A stretch of 64,000 nucleotides of DNA from Cognataquiflexum rubidum. Its GTDB lineage: Bacteria > Bacteroidota > Bacteroidia > Cytophagales > Cyclobacteriaceae. The notes under the pieces were generated by a model. The model made no database searches. It worked only from the letters and a program-made list of their open reading frames with translations, and was not told where the DNA came from. The stretch's first letter is position 1, and each line of letters starts with the position of its first letter. Position numbers and translations under genes: made by a program. The stretch covers positions 62,001-126,000 of the forward strand of contig NZ_JAKZAL010000012.1 in NCBI RefSeq assembly GCF_022538115.1, given 5' to 3'. Positions 1 through 9,000 of the stretch are shown in pieces.

Positions 1-373
1 AGGAAGTTTGGAGGTAAGGAAGTTGGAAGAAATGACCGATGACCGATGACGGATGTTTGGGAGGTGAGAAAGAAAAAGAATTCTTTGATATTTGAAGGTA
101 TCGCTAGTAAAAATGCCATGAATACAGAAAACCTATCCTTGTCACTTCGACCTGAGGGAGAAGTCTTTGGGAAGTGGGAAGTAGGAAGTGGGAAGTTGAA
201 GGAAAAGACCGATGACCGATGACGGATGTTTGGTGTAGTGGAAGGTGGAGAACTTGAATTGCTAAAGGTGAAAGGTAAGAGGTGGAAGGTGGGAAGTGGG
301 AAGTTTGGAAGTTGGGAGTAAAGACCGATGACAGATGACGGATGTTTGGGAGGTGAGAAAGAATAAAAATCAT
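1..373. repeat. Short-sequence repeats in intergenic DNA
   Basis: No gene is seen before position 589. The first 373 bases hold three near-identical copies (about 34-60, 207-233 and 323-349) of a unit built from GACCGATGAC plus GGATGTTTGG, separated by low-complexity runs of GGAAGTGGGAAGT and GAGGTGAGAAAG type. Such degenerate short repeats between genes are common in Cytophagales. Open frames over them show biased composition (Ser, His, Pro, Leu) and are not believable as genes. From 374 to 588 I see only AT-rich DNA. Confidence 0.7.
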
Positions 374-588
374 TGGAATTTAAAATTTCTTAAAAGAAGC
401 CAGGTTTTTACGAAGAACATTCTTTTTATTAACCTTTCAGCGTTTTCTGCGAGATCTGCGGGAAAAATTTTGGCTCTTGATTCTTTTTAGCAGCCTCAAT
501 AAACAAAAATATTTCTCTCTTTATTATCATCCCTTTTGTTCGTTAATAAGAATTAGGCTTAATTTTAAACCAAAATAATAAACGAAAT

Positions 589-1023
589 ATGTACACAGGA
601 TTACAACATCTACATTCCGGTCTGGCTTACCTGGCCTTGGCTGCTTTGGTCATCGTGATGATTTACGCCTTGATCGGCTCATTGAGCGGCAGGGAATTTA
701 CCGAAAAAGACAGAAAATTTGCCATGATCGGCTTCATCTTGGCCCATATCCAATTATTGGTTGGCTTGATCCTCTACTTTGTAAGTCCTCTTGGATTTTC
801 ATTGTTGACCGGAGGTGGTGCCATGGGTGACAAAGTTGCAAGATTGACTGCCTTGGAACATCCGGTCATCAATATCCTTGCGATCATCGTCATTTCCGTA
901 GGTTATATCCGTGCCAAAAAAATGACTGAAAGCCGTGCGCGCTTCCGTTCCATTTATATGATGTATGCGATCGGATTGGTTTTGATTCTGTCAAGAATCC
1001 CTTGGTCAAACTGGTTGGGTTGA
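589..1023 (+). CDS. Small four-helix membrane protein
   Basis: The 144-residue protein consists of four hydrophobic segments (about 10-35, 46-68, 88-108, 120-140) with short polar loops and no signal peptide cleavage site, so it is an inner-membrane protein. Histidines occur at the N terminus (LQHLHSG), in helix 2 and before helix 3 (EHP). Homologues in Bacteroidota are, as far as I recall, often labelled cytochrome-B-like, but I see no proof of haem binding. It is monocistronic: upstream is repeat DNA, and downstream is a run of CAGTATTCAGT repeats. The ATG follows an A-rich leader (AATAATAAACGAAAT) without a Shine-Dalgarno sequence, as is usual in this phylum. Function unknown. Confidence 0.8.
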   Translation: MYTGLQHLHSGLAYLALAALVIVMIYALIGSLSGREFTEKDRKFAMIGFILAHIQLLVGLILYFVSPLGFSLLTGGGAMGDKVARLTALEHPVINILAIIVISVGYIRAKKMTESRARFRSIYMMYAIGLVLILSRIPWSNWLG

Positions 1024-1024
1024 T

Positions 1025-1142
1025 CAGTATTCAGTCTCAGTATTCAGTAGGCAGTTTTCAGTAAACAGTATTCAGTTCCCAGTATTCAGTAGGCAGTTTT
1101 CAGTAAACAGTATTCAGTGGGCAGTAAGCACCACTGAATACT
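1025..1142. repeat. CAGTATTCAGT short tandem repeats
   Basis: Between the small membrane protein and the FAD oxidoreductase lies a run of about ten imperfect copies of CAGTATTCAG / GCAGTTTTCAG / TAAACAGTATT. A 40-odd-base unit of it is itself repeated (about 1039-1080 and 1080-1120). These are intergenic short repeats and are not CRISPR, because no spacers of constant size exist. Confidence 0.75.
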
Positions 1143-1185
1143 GATTTTCTTTAATTGCTATGGTCTATGGTCTATTAACTATTGA

Positions 1186-2766
1186 CTATTTCAAAACATA
1201 CATTTCCACCAATTTTTCAGCACATCGCTCGCCATCCATAGCTGCTGAGACGATTCCTCCGGCATATCCTGCGCCCTCCCCACAGGGAAACAATCCTTTG
1301 ATGACCGGATGCTCAAAACTCTCTTTGTCCCTTGGAATACGTACAGGTGAGGATGTCCGGCTTTCCACACCAATAATCTGAGCGTCATTGGTCAGGTAAC
1401 CTTTCATTTTTTTACCAAAATCAATAAATCCCTGTCTCAACCTTTCTGAAATAAAATCGGGTAAAACTTCATACATATCCGCTGATTCCAAACCCGGCTG
1501 ATAGGAAGTGTCCAACAAACTTTTGCTGACCTTCTTCTCCGTAAAATCAACCAATAGTTGGGCTGGAGCCGTTTGCGTTTCACCGCCTGCTTTCCAGGCT
1601 TTTTGCTCCACTTCCGCCTGAAACATCATCGCAGCCAATGGCCCATACTTTTGATATTGGGGCAAATCCTCCAATTCGACGGCCACGACTATTCCTGAAT
1701 TGGCAAACTTGCTGTCCCTCCTACTCGGACTCATGCCGTTGACAACAATCTCCCCCGGAGAAGTGGCCGCCGGCACGATAAATCCACCCGGACACATGCA
1801 AAAAGAAAAAACGCCTCTCTGCTTTCCTTTGAACATGGTCTGATTGACCAAAGCATAGGAAGATGCAGGCAGGTATGGGCCCCGATCTACTTCACAATGG
1901 TATTGGATGCGGTCGATCAGGTTTTGGCTGTGCTCGACCCTCACGCCAAATGCAAAAGGCTTGGCCTCGATCAAAATCTTTTTGGAATGGAGCAAATGAA
2001 AAATATCCCTAGCAGAATGTCCTGTGGCAAGAATTACCCCTTTTCCTAAAATCCTTTCTCCGGTTTGGGTTTTGATTCCCTTGATTTCATTGCTGTCCAA
2101 AATCAGGTCAGTCACTTTCGTTTCGAATAGAATCTCCCCTCCCGCGTCAAGGATGCTCTTTCGCAGTTCGGCCACTAAAATGGGTAATTTATTGGTTCCG
2201 ATATGCGGATGTGCATCGACCAGGATATCTTCCGTGGCACCATGGGCAACCAATATTTCCATGATCCTTCGGATGTCTCCACGTTTTTTGGAACGGGTGT
2301 AAAGCTTGCCGTCAGAGTAAGTGCCTGCCCCACCTTCTCCAAAACAATAATTGGATTCAGGGTTGACGATATGGTCTTTGTTGATCGCTGCGATATCCCT
2401 TCTCCGGGCTCTGACATCCTTGCCTCGTTCGATGAGGATAGGTTTCACACCCAATTCAATTGCTCTCAAGGCCGCAAAAAGTCCTGCCGGACCTGCCCCT
2501 ACAATTATGATTGGCTCTGCATTGCTTACATTTTGGTAAGCTTTGGGAGTCGTCAGGAGTGGCGTTGGGGCTTCATTGACAAATACCTCGGCTGTCACAT
2601 TCACCCTGACCTGCCTTCCCCGGGCATCAATGGAGCGCTTGACCTGACGGGCAAAAGCATTAGGCTGTTCAGCAGAAATTCCAGCCCTTTTCAGCGCCGT
2701 TTCCCTAAAAACCTCCTCGTCATAAGCTTCCTGAGGGGACAATTGTAATAGTAATTCTTTTTTCAT
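1186..2766 (-). CDS. NAD(P)/FAD-dependent oxidoreductase, COG2509 type
   Basis: The 526-residue flavoprotein has an 80-residue N-terminal domain followed by a Rossmann FAD-binding motif IIIVGAGPAGLFAA (residues 87-100), then an acidic/basic ribose segment ILIERG. A second dinucleotide segment lies around LATGHSARDI, and a C-terminal FAD-contact segment reads GLFPCGEGAGYAGG. This architecture matches the uncharacterised FAD-dependent dehydrogenases of COG2509, whose substrate is unknown. The protein is cytoplasmic, with no signal peptide or membrane segment, and appears full length for the family. It stands alone, flanked by repeat DNA on both sides. The start ATG at 2766 is the first in frame and precedes a plausible KKELLL N terminus. 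Confidence 0.88.
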   Translation of the reverse strand: MKKELLLQLSPQEAYDEEVFRETALKRAGISAEQPNAFARQVKRSIDARGRQVRVNVTAEVFVNEAPTPLLTTPKAYQNVSNAEPIIIVGAGPAGLFAALRAIELGVKPILIERGKDVRARRRDIAAINKDHIVNPESNYCFGEGGAGTYSDGKLYTRSKKRGDIRRIMEILVAHGATEDILVDAHPHIGTNKLPILVAELRKSILDAGGEILFETKVTDLILDSNEIKGIKTQTGERILGKGVILATGHSARDIFHLLHSKKILIEAKPFAFGVRVEHSQNLIDRIQYHCEVDRGPYLPASSYALVNQTMFKGKQRGVFSFCMCPGGFIVPAATSPGEIVVNGMSPSRRDSKFANSGIVVAVELEDLPQYQKYGPLAAMMFQAEVEQKAWKAGGETQTAPAQLLVDFTEKKVSKSLLDTSYQPGLESADMYEVLPDFISERLRQGFIDFGKKMKGYLTNDAQIIGVESRTSSPVRIPRDKESFEHPVIKGLFPCGEGAGYAGGIVSAAMDGERCAEKLVEMYVLK

Positions 2767-2789
2767 TTTGTAAGGTATTTATCCTTAAA

Positions 2790-3130
2790 TAGATGTGAGA
2801 TATGAGACGTGAGACGTGAGACTTGATCCTCGAAGTCAATCTGAGTCCCCAACATTTTTAAATGTTCAGAAAAGGAATGACGGTTGTTGCGTCATCTTGA
2901 ATCCGAGGTACGAGGATGAAAGATCTCAAAATAAAGAGACCCTTCGCTACACTCAGGGTGACGACCCTGAAATTCACGTCATTGGTAGTGAGGTGAAGAA
3001 TCTCTTTTAGAAACGAGCCCTTCGACTTCGCTCAGGGACCAAGAGAAGCAAAATTCGAGAAACAAGAATCGGATAGGAGATTTACCTCTTACCTTTCACC
3101 TCTTACCAAACCGATACTTCGTACTTGGTA
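2790..3130. repeat. Dispersed intergenic repeats
   Basis: This gap has no gene. It holds GAGACGTGAGACGTGAGAC direct repeats, and a segment (about 2845-2885) whose inverted relative sits at about 5847-5900 (both contain CCTTTTCTGAACATTT in one orientation). A CATTGGTAGTGAGGTGAAGAATCTC segment near 2980 is related to sequence near 5700-5745. Short AGGTACGAGG/TTCGTACTTGG runs lie near 3110-3140. These look like mobile REP-like intergenic elements, probably RNA-hairpin forming. Confidence 0.6.
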
Positions 3131-3144
3131 CCTCGTACTTCGTT

Positions 3145-4104
3145 TTATTCTTCTCCAAAAACCTCCTTCACCACCCAACCTTTGCCCCATTCTTCTTTTT
3201 CTTTATCAGTCCAAAGCTCCGGGTAGAAAATAACTTTCTGGAAACGAGGCGGTAAGTATTTTTGCCAATTGGTACCGCCTGTAGCTGCGATATCGACAGG
3301 ATCGCGTTGTAGGTATCTCACCGCCGACTTGTAATGTGCCAATGGCCAAAAGACATTTGCCTTCAGGTCAAAATCTTTCATCAGTTTGGTCAATTCCTCG
3401 TCTTTCTCGGTACAGTTGAGATATTTTCTCCAGATATTAATCGTCTTGTAATTGGCTATAAATTCTTTGAGCCTTTTTCCGTATTTGGTTTCAAAAGACT
3501 TTAGCGTCAGTGTTTTTTCGCCAGTAGCCAATTCCACAGCACCATGTTGCCAATACAGATTCTCAAACAGAACATCTACATCTTGCTCGCTCTGCATCTT
3601 TTCCCTGATATCCACAAACAGCAATTGTTGGACATCGCAAGCCAGGATTTCAATCACACGGTATTGTGCACTTTGAAATCCGCTTGATGGTAACAAGGAC
3701 ATCCTGAACTTGAGAAACTGCTCTCTTTCCATCCCTTTCCACATTACCGCAAAAGAAGAAATCAACTGGTCAAAATACATGTTGACGCGCTCCAATCTCT
3801 CTTTGAAAAACTTCCCGTCAATCGGTTCCCTTTCGGCAATCTGTTCAAGTTCCCAAATAATCAGCTTGAAATAAAGCTCCGTGATCTGATGGTACATGAT
3901 GAAGATTTTCTCATCCTTGAAGGACGTTCTTGGTTGCTGCAAAGACAACAGAATATCCAGATTGATGTAATCCCAATATGTCAAATAATCCGAATACAAC
4001 AAGCCTTCAAGGTAGGAAGATAGGTCCTGACCGGAAGCTTTGAATTTTTGCTGAAGCAGCTCTATTTTATCTAAAATGTCTTTTTGGGTCTGGGCTGGGC
4101 TCAT
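3145..4104 (-). CDS. kynA: Tryptophan 2,3-dioxygenase
   Basis: A haem enzyme that opens the indole ring of L-tryptophan to N-formylkynurenine, the first step of the kynurenine pathway. The 319-residue protein carries the family signature IMYHQITELYFK with the active-site base His72, matching HQTYELW of studied enzymes. A second motif, WPLAHYKSAVRYL, contains His257 as the proposed proximal haem ligand, and the following ATGGTNW segment matches the GTGGSSG substrate loop. It belongs to the divergent Bacteroidota-type branch, since the classical TNH and GSSG spellings are altered. It is transcribed away from glutaryl-CoA dehydrogenase with a 116-bp shared promoter region. Kynurenine-pathway degradation can lead to glutaryl-CoA, so the pair makes metabolic sense. 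Kynureninase and the other steps are not in the window. Confidence 0.92.
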   Translation of the reverse strand: MSPAQTQKDILDKIELLQQKFKASGQDLSSYLEGLLYSDYLTYWDYINLDILLSLQQPRTSFKDEKIFIMYHQITELYFKLIIWELEQIAEREPIDGKFFKERLERVNMYFDQLISSFAVMWKGMEREQFLKFRMSLLPSSGFQSAQYRVIEILACDVQQLLFVDIREKMQSEQDVDVLFENLYWQHGAVELATGEKTLTLKSFETKYGKRLKEFIANYKTINIWRKYLNCTEKDEELTKLMKDFDLKANVFWPLAHYKSAVRYLQRDPVDIAATGGTNWQKYLPPRFQKVIFYPELWTDKEKEEWGKGWVVKEVFGEE

Positions 4105-4220
4105 GTGCTAATTTTTTGTTCAATAAGGTAGTTTTTTACCGCCCTTCTTGTTTATTTCAGGCATAAATCAAACAATCCGCTGCAAAAATCCATTTTAATA
4201 AGCAATAAACCAAAAGAGTC

Positions 4221-5429
4221 ATGGAGCATACTGCCACCGCACACAAATCTTTGAAACAGGACCTTTATGAAGGTGCTGATTTTTATCAGGTCGATGACTT
4301 GTTGACCGAAGAGCATCTTCTCATCCGTTCATCCATCAGGGATTTTGTCAAAAAAGAAATCAGTCCTTACATCGAAGATTGGGCGCAAAGAGCACATTTT
4401 CCTTATGAAATAGTCAGGAAATTCGGAGATGTGGGTGCTTTCGGCCCACAGATTCCTGAGACATACGGTGGAGGCGGGCTTGATTATATCTCTTATGGCA
4501 TCATCATGCAGGAGATCGAGAGAGGTGACTCAGGCATGCGGTCTACGGCTTCTGTTCAGGGTTCTTTGGTGATGTACCCGATATATAAATTCGGTTCTGA
4601 AGCACAAAGAATGAAATATCTTCCCAAACTTGCTTCAGGCGAGATGCTCGGTTGTTTCGGTTTGACAGAGCCAGATCACGGTTCTAACCCGAGTGGAATG
4701 AAAACCAACTTCAAGGACATGGGAGACCATTACCTCCTCAACGGTGCCAAAATGTGGATTTCCAATTCACCAAAGGCAGACATCGCGGTCGTTTGGGCAA
4801 AAGATGAATCCGGAAGAATCCACGGCCTGATTGTAGAAAGAGGTATGGAAGGATTTACCACTCCTGAGACGCACAACAAATGGTCACTTCGCGCTTCCTG
4901 CACCGGAGAATTGGTTTTTGACAATGTGAAAGTTCCGAAAGAAAATATCCTGCCAAACAAATCCGGATTGGGTGCGCCATTGATGTGCCTGGATTCGGCA
5001 AGGTATGGCATCGCTTGGGGAGCATTAGGCGCTGCAATGGATTGCTACGATTCGGCTAGAAGGTATGCAATGGAAAGGATACAGTTTGACAAGCCGATTG
5101 CTTCCTTTCAGTTGATCCAAAAGAAACTCGCAGAGATGCTGACCGAAATCACCAAGGCTCAGTTGCTGGTCTGGAAACTCGGCAAAATGATGAATGAGGG
5201 CAAAGCCACTACCGCACATATTTCATTGGCAAAAAGAAACAATGTTGCCATGGCATTGGAGATCGCACGCGAAGCCCGTCAGATCCACGGCGGCATGGGC
5301 ATCACCGGAGAATACCCGATCATGCGCCACATGATGAATCTTGAGTCAGTGGTTACTTATGAGGGAACGCATGATATTCATTTGCTGATCTTGGGGAATG
5401 AGATTACGGGGATAGCGGCGTTTAAATAG
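4221..5429 (+). CDS. gcdH: Glutaryl-CoA dehydrogenase
   Basis: An FAD-dependent acyl-CoA dehydrogenase that oxidises and decarboxylates glutaryl-CoA to crotonyl-CoA in lysine and tryptophan catabolism. The 402 residues align closely with known enzymes: GCFGLTEPDHGSNPS (flavin/substrate loop), WISNSPKADIAVVWA, ARYGIAWGALGA, FQLIQKKLAEMLTEIT and the C-terminal TYEGTHDIHLLILG. Glu381 is the catalytic base in the last of these. The combination YEGTHDIH and RYGIAWG is specific for this subfamily within the acyl-CoA dehydrogenases, which makes the name secure. The gene is divergent from tryptophan 2,3-dioxygenase, suggesting joint regulation from the 4105-4220 region. No terminator is obvious; the downstream DNA is repeat-rich. 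Confidence 0.95.
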   Translation: MEHTATAHKSLKQDLYEGADFYQVDDLLTEEHLLIRSSIRDFVKKEISPYIEDWAQRAHFPYEIVRKFGDVGAFGPQIPETYGGGGLDYISYGIIMQEIERGDSGMRSTASVQGSLVMYPIYKFGSEAQRMKYLPKLASGEMLGCFGLTEPDHGSNPSGMKTNFKDMGDHYLLNGAKMWISNSPKADIAVVWAKDESGRIHGLIVERGMEGFTTPETHNKWSLRASCTGELVFDNVKVPKENILPNKSGLGAPLMCLDSARYGIAWGALGAAMDCYDSARRYAMERIQFDKPIASFQLIQKKLAEMLTEITKAQLLVWKLGKMMNEGKATTAHISLAKRNNVAMALEIAREARQIHGGMGITGEYPIMRHMMNLESVVTYEGTHDIHLLILGNEITGIAAFK

Positions 5430-5900
5430 GTTTTATTTCCAGCAAAGACGCCAAAACGCAAAGAAAAGGTTTCCGCATATTGCTTCCCACGAAGTCACGG
5501 AGGCACAAAGGAAAAGGTTTCTAAGAGGAGTGAAATGTTTCCCGCGAAGGCGCCAAAACGCAAAGAAAAAAAATTTTAAGATAGGGGGAATTGGTTCACG
5601 CAAAGACGCAGTGACGCAAAGGAAAGAAGCCACCGGGGAAAGAAATTCTCTGTTGGTTTTTTTATTGTGTTGACCGTCATTCTGAACCGCAGCCGGCGGA
5701 GGTGAAGAATCTCTTAATTATATGAGACTCTTCGCTTCACTACCAATGACGGAAACCTAAATTCCCCCTCGGCAGGCTCGGGGAACGAAATATTGGTTGT
5801 TCTTATGGGGGGAGCTTGCCGAGGCTAAATTAGAAAAACCTTAACGTCATTTCCTTTTCTGAACATTTCTAAAAATGTTGAAGACTCAGAGTGACGACCT
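5430..5900. repeat. Intergenic repeat-rich region
   Basis: No gene is seen. Several imperfect copies of GCAAAGACGCCAAAACGCAAAG and related ACGAAGTCACGGAGGCAC units occur between 5440 and 5640; they resemble the units of the 10.9-11.6 kb array. Around 5680-5900 are segments related in inverted orientation to the 2.8-3.0 kb gap. Short frames here lack any coding character. Confidence 0.6.
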
Positions 5901-5933
5901 GATTGATCACCTCCTTGGGTATGATTAAACTGA

Positions 5934-6003
5934 AAAGCCACCGAGGAAAATCCCCGGTGGCTTTTTTTAAATCCCCTTTTGGCTCGCACCAAAAGGGGAA
6001 TCA
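5934..6003. terminator. Two adjacent hairpins, bidirectional terminator
   Basis: The first hairpin has arms AAAAGCCACCG and CGGTGGCTTTT (about 5934-5967) and a T-run on the plus strand. A second inverted repeat follows directly, with arms CCCCTTTTGG and CCAAAAGGGG (about 5973-5999). They lie just downstream of the minus-strand T9SS protein that ends at 6023 and could also stop plus-strand readthrough from gcdH. Confidence 0.7.
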
Positions 6004-6022
6004 TTTTCAAATGAACTTTACA

Positions 6023-9000
6023 TTATTGCTTTACCAAGCGTTTGGTCATGACTTGGTTACCCACCTGCACCACTACATGGTACAGACCGTTACTTAGACC
6101 TTTCAGATCAAGTGGCCTTACAAAACTTCTTTCCTGATAACTCTGCTCTTCCATCACCACTCGTCCTGCGGCATCAAATACCCTGAGGGTTACCTCGGAA
6201 GCCTGGACCAGATTAACCTGGATATTGGAAGCTTCAGATGCAGGGTTTGGATAAACCATGATCGTATTTGGTGCAAGGTCTTTCATCAGTGTGATTTCTC
6301 TGCTGATTGTCTGACCTGCCCTGTCGGTGCTATGGATCGTAAACCTCATCTGCTCGGAGCTGATCGAATTCCCTTTCCAGATCAATTGGTTGTCTTGAAC
6401 TTGAAGGTTTGGATGCTCATCCATGCTGTAGGTATGGATATTGTCCGCAGGATCAATGGTACTAACCAAACTGATCACCTGTCCTTCTTGAACATTATTA
6501 GGAAGAACATTGGATTCAAGGACGATATCCCGTGCCATTGGTTTGTTGAGAACCATAACTGGAACTGAGATAACCTCATCCATTTCATCCAAATCAACAT
6601 TCTGCACAAAACCATCTACCTGATAGAATCCTTCTGCCAATGGGTCATAGGCTTGAGAATCCCACTTGATTGCGACAGCATTTCCCTCAAACCATCCTTT
6701 GCTCATCTGGTTCAACTGCTTTTCAAGAGTTTCTATTGGCGTATTCCAAGGTACTTCCTGCACGGAGACATCTATGCGCTTTCTTGTCCCTGATTTGGCT
6801 TCGTGGATCACGATCGACCCGCCACCCGTTCCATTGTTTCCGAGGATTGTAGCATTTTCAGTGTTTTCATCACTTCCCATTTGGTTATCATAGATGATGA
6901 GGTCAGTAGTTGTGGATATTTTGATTCTGAACGCATCCGGGTTGGATTGTCCATTCCAGTTTCCATCAATTGCCACTACTACAAACTTGAATCCTGACTG
7001 TCCGTTGATGGTACCTGTACCACGGTAAGTGGCCCTTTTTCCTGAAATCACCAAGGAACCTGATTCATGCATGGTGGATTTGAAGTTTAAGCTACCGGCA
7101 TGGAACTGGAATTCAGTATTTCCATCTACCTGACTTGATCCTTTCCTGTATCTCGAAACAAATCCGAAGTTGGCTTTGCCTACCAAAGATTCATCTGCAA
7201 CAAGAGCACCTGCCGGAGAATTGATCCAACCACCACCGGTTACAAAGCTTCCACTTGCATCATATACAGGGATATAAGCTGTTGAAGAAGCACATCCTGT
7301 ACCCACTGTTGCTGTAACCTTATACACTCCTATAGTTGTTAAATTTCCTGTAGTTGCGGTGGCAAAGCCGGAACTATTGGTTAACACCGTATTAGTGTAA
7401 ACTTCCGTATTAGCTTCGTTGGTCACCACAAAAGTCACACTCACTCCAGCCTCATTCGGAGTTACAGTAGCCTTTAAGGTAGCTGCCTGATTCATTGGTA
7501 CCGGAGTACTGCTGGCTAAAGCGTCGATGGATACGCTTTCTACAGTTATAACCTGCTTGAATTCAATACTTTGATTACTACTTGGATCTGTAGCTATCCA
7601 AGTGTTAGTATAACTACCTGAACCTCCCGGAGCTCCAGATGGAACAAATACTCCTGATGTTTTGGAAAGTGTATATCCACAATTATCAACAGCAATCGGT
7701 TCCAAGGCCTGAGCATCAGCAAGGAGTTGATTTTGGCCACAGACTACTGATTTGTCCAAGGAATTAATTGGAGTAGTCCAAATAGGAATAGTGTTGTCCT
7801 CTACCGTGACAGTAGCTGTAGCGGTGCTTTCATTTCCGTTGTTGTCGGTGACCGTCAATGTGACCGTGTTCGGGCCAACATTGGAACAGTCGAAGGAAGT
7901 GATGTCCAAGACCAGACTTGCAATACCGCAGGCATCGTTGGAACCGTTGTCGATCATGGCAGCCGTGATGGTCGCATTTCCGTTCGCATCAAGCTGAACG
8001 GTGATGTCCTGGGCTATCGCAACCGGATCAACATTGTCCTCTACCGTGACAGTAGCTGTAGCGGTGCTTTCATTTCCGTTGTTGTCGGTGACCGTCAATG
8101 TGACCGTGTTCGGGCCAACATTGGAACAGTCGAAGGAAGTGATGTCCAAGACCAGACTTGCAATACCGCAGGCATCGTTGGAACCGTTGTCGATCATGGC
8201 AGCCGTGATGGTCGCATTTCCGTTCGCATCAAGCTGAACGGTGATGTCCTGGGCTATCGCAACCGGATCAACATTGTCCACAACAGTCACAGTCTGTGTG
8301 ACTGCTGTAGCGGAATTGCCGTTCACATCGCTGACATTCCAGGTGATGGTAGTGATGCCTTCAAGATATGGATCGGTCAATGGCAATCCATCACTTCTAA
8401 CCCCTGCCGGAGCGCCCACGGAACAGTTGTCTGCAGCAGTCGCGCTAACGGCAACCACAGCAGAACATGCACCCGGATCCACATTTACATCTTTATCGCC
8501 ATTGGTGGTGATCACTGGCTTCTGGGCATCGGTTACAGTTACTGTAAAAGTTTTGCTGTCATTACCACAAGCGTTGGTAGCTGTTGCTGTGACATTTGTT
8601 GAGCCAACTGGAAAAAAATATGGTGATGTTATTTCTACACTAGAACCACCCACAATGATTGAGTATTTAATACTGATTGGGGCTGTTCCAATACTACTAG
8701 CTGAAAAACTTACGGTTGCCCCGCATTTATCAAATTCATTTGAAACAGCAGCTATATTTGAAACCGAAAGTAATGGACTCACACAAGCCACTCCACTATT
8801 AGTAGTGTAATGAATAATATTAGCTCGTAAATTGTTCACCTGTGGTTTAGGGTTGTGAAAAAATGCTAAAGTCATACCTCCAAATAAAACTTTACCTGAC
8901 CCAATATTCTTTTCAGACAATACTATTTGCCCTGTATTGGAATTAATAATTAATGCAGTTAATCCAGTACCATTCACAACAGCATGGCCAAAAGCGCCTC

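Noticed and set aside
1025-1142. Possible CRISPR-like repeat run
   Set aside because: Units overlap and vary in length; there are no spacers.
2203-2748. Plus-strand frame opposite the FAD oxidoreductase
   Set aside because: The opposite strand encodes an intact Rossmann protein with clear motifs.
7752-8810. Plus-strand frames opposite the Ig-like repeats
   Set aside because: They duplicate exactly because the sense-strand repeat does; no start signals or protein family.
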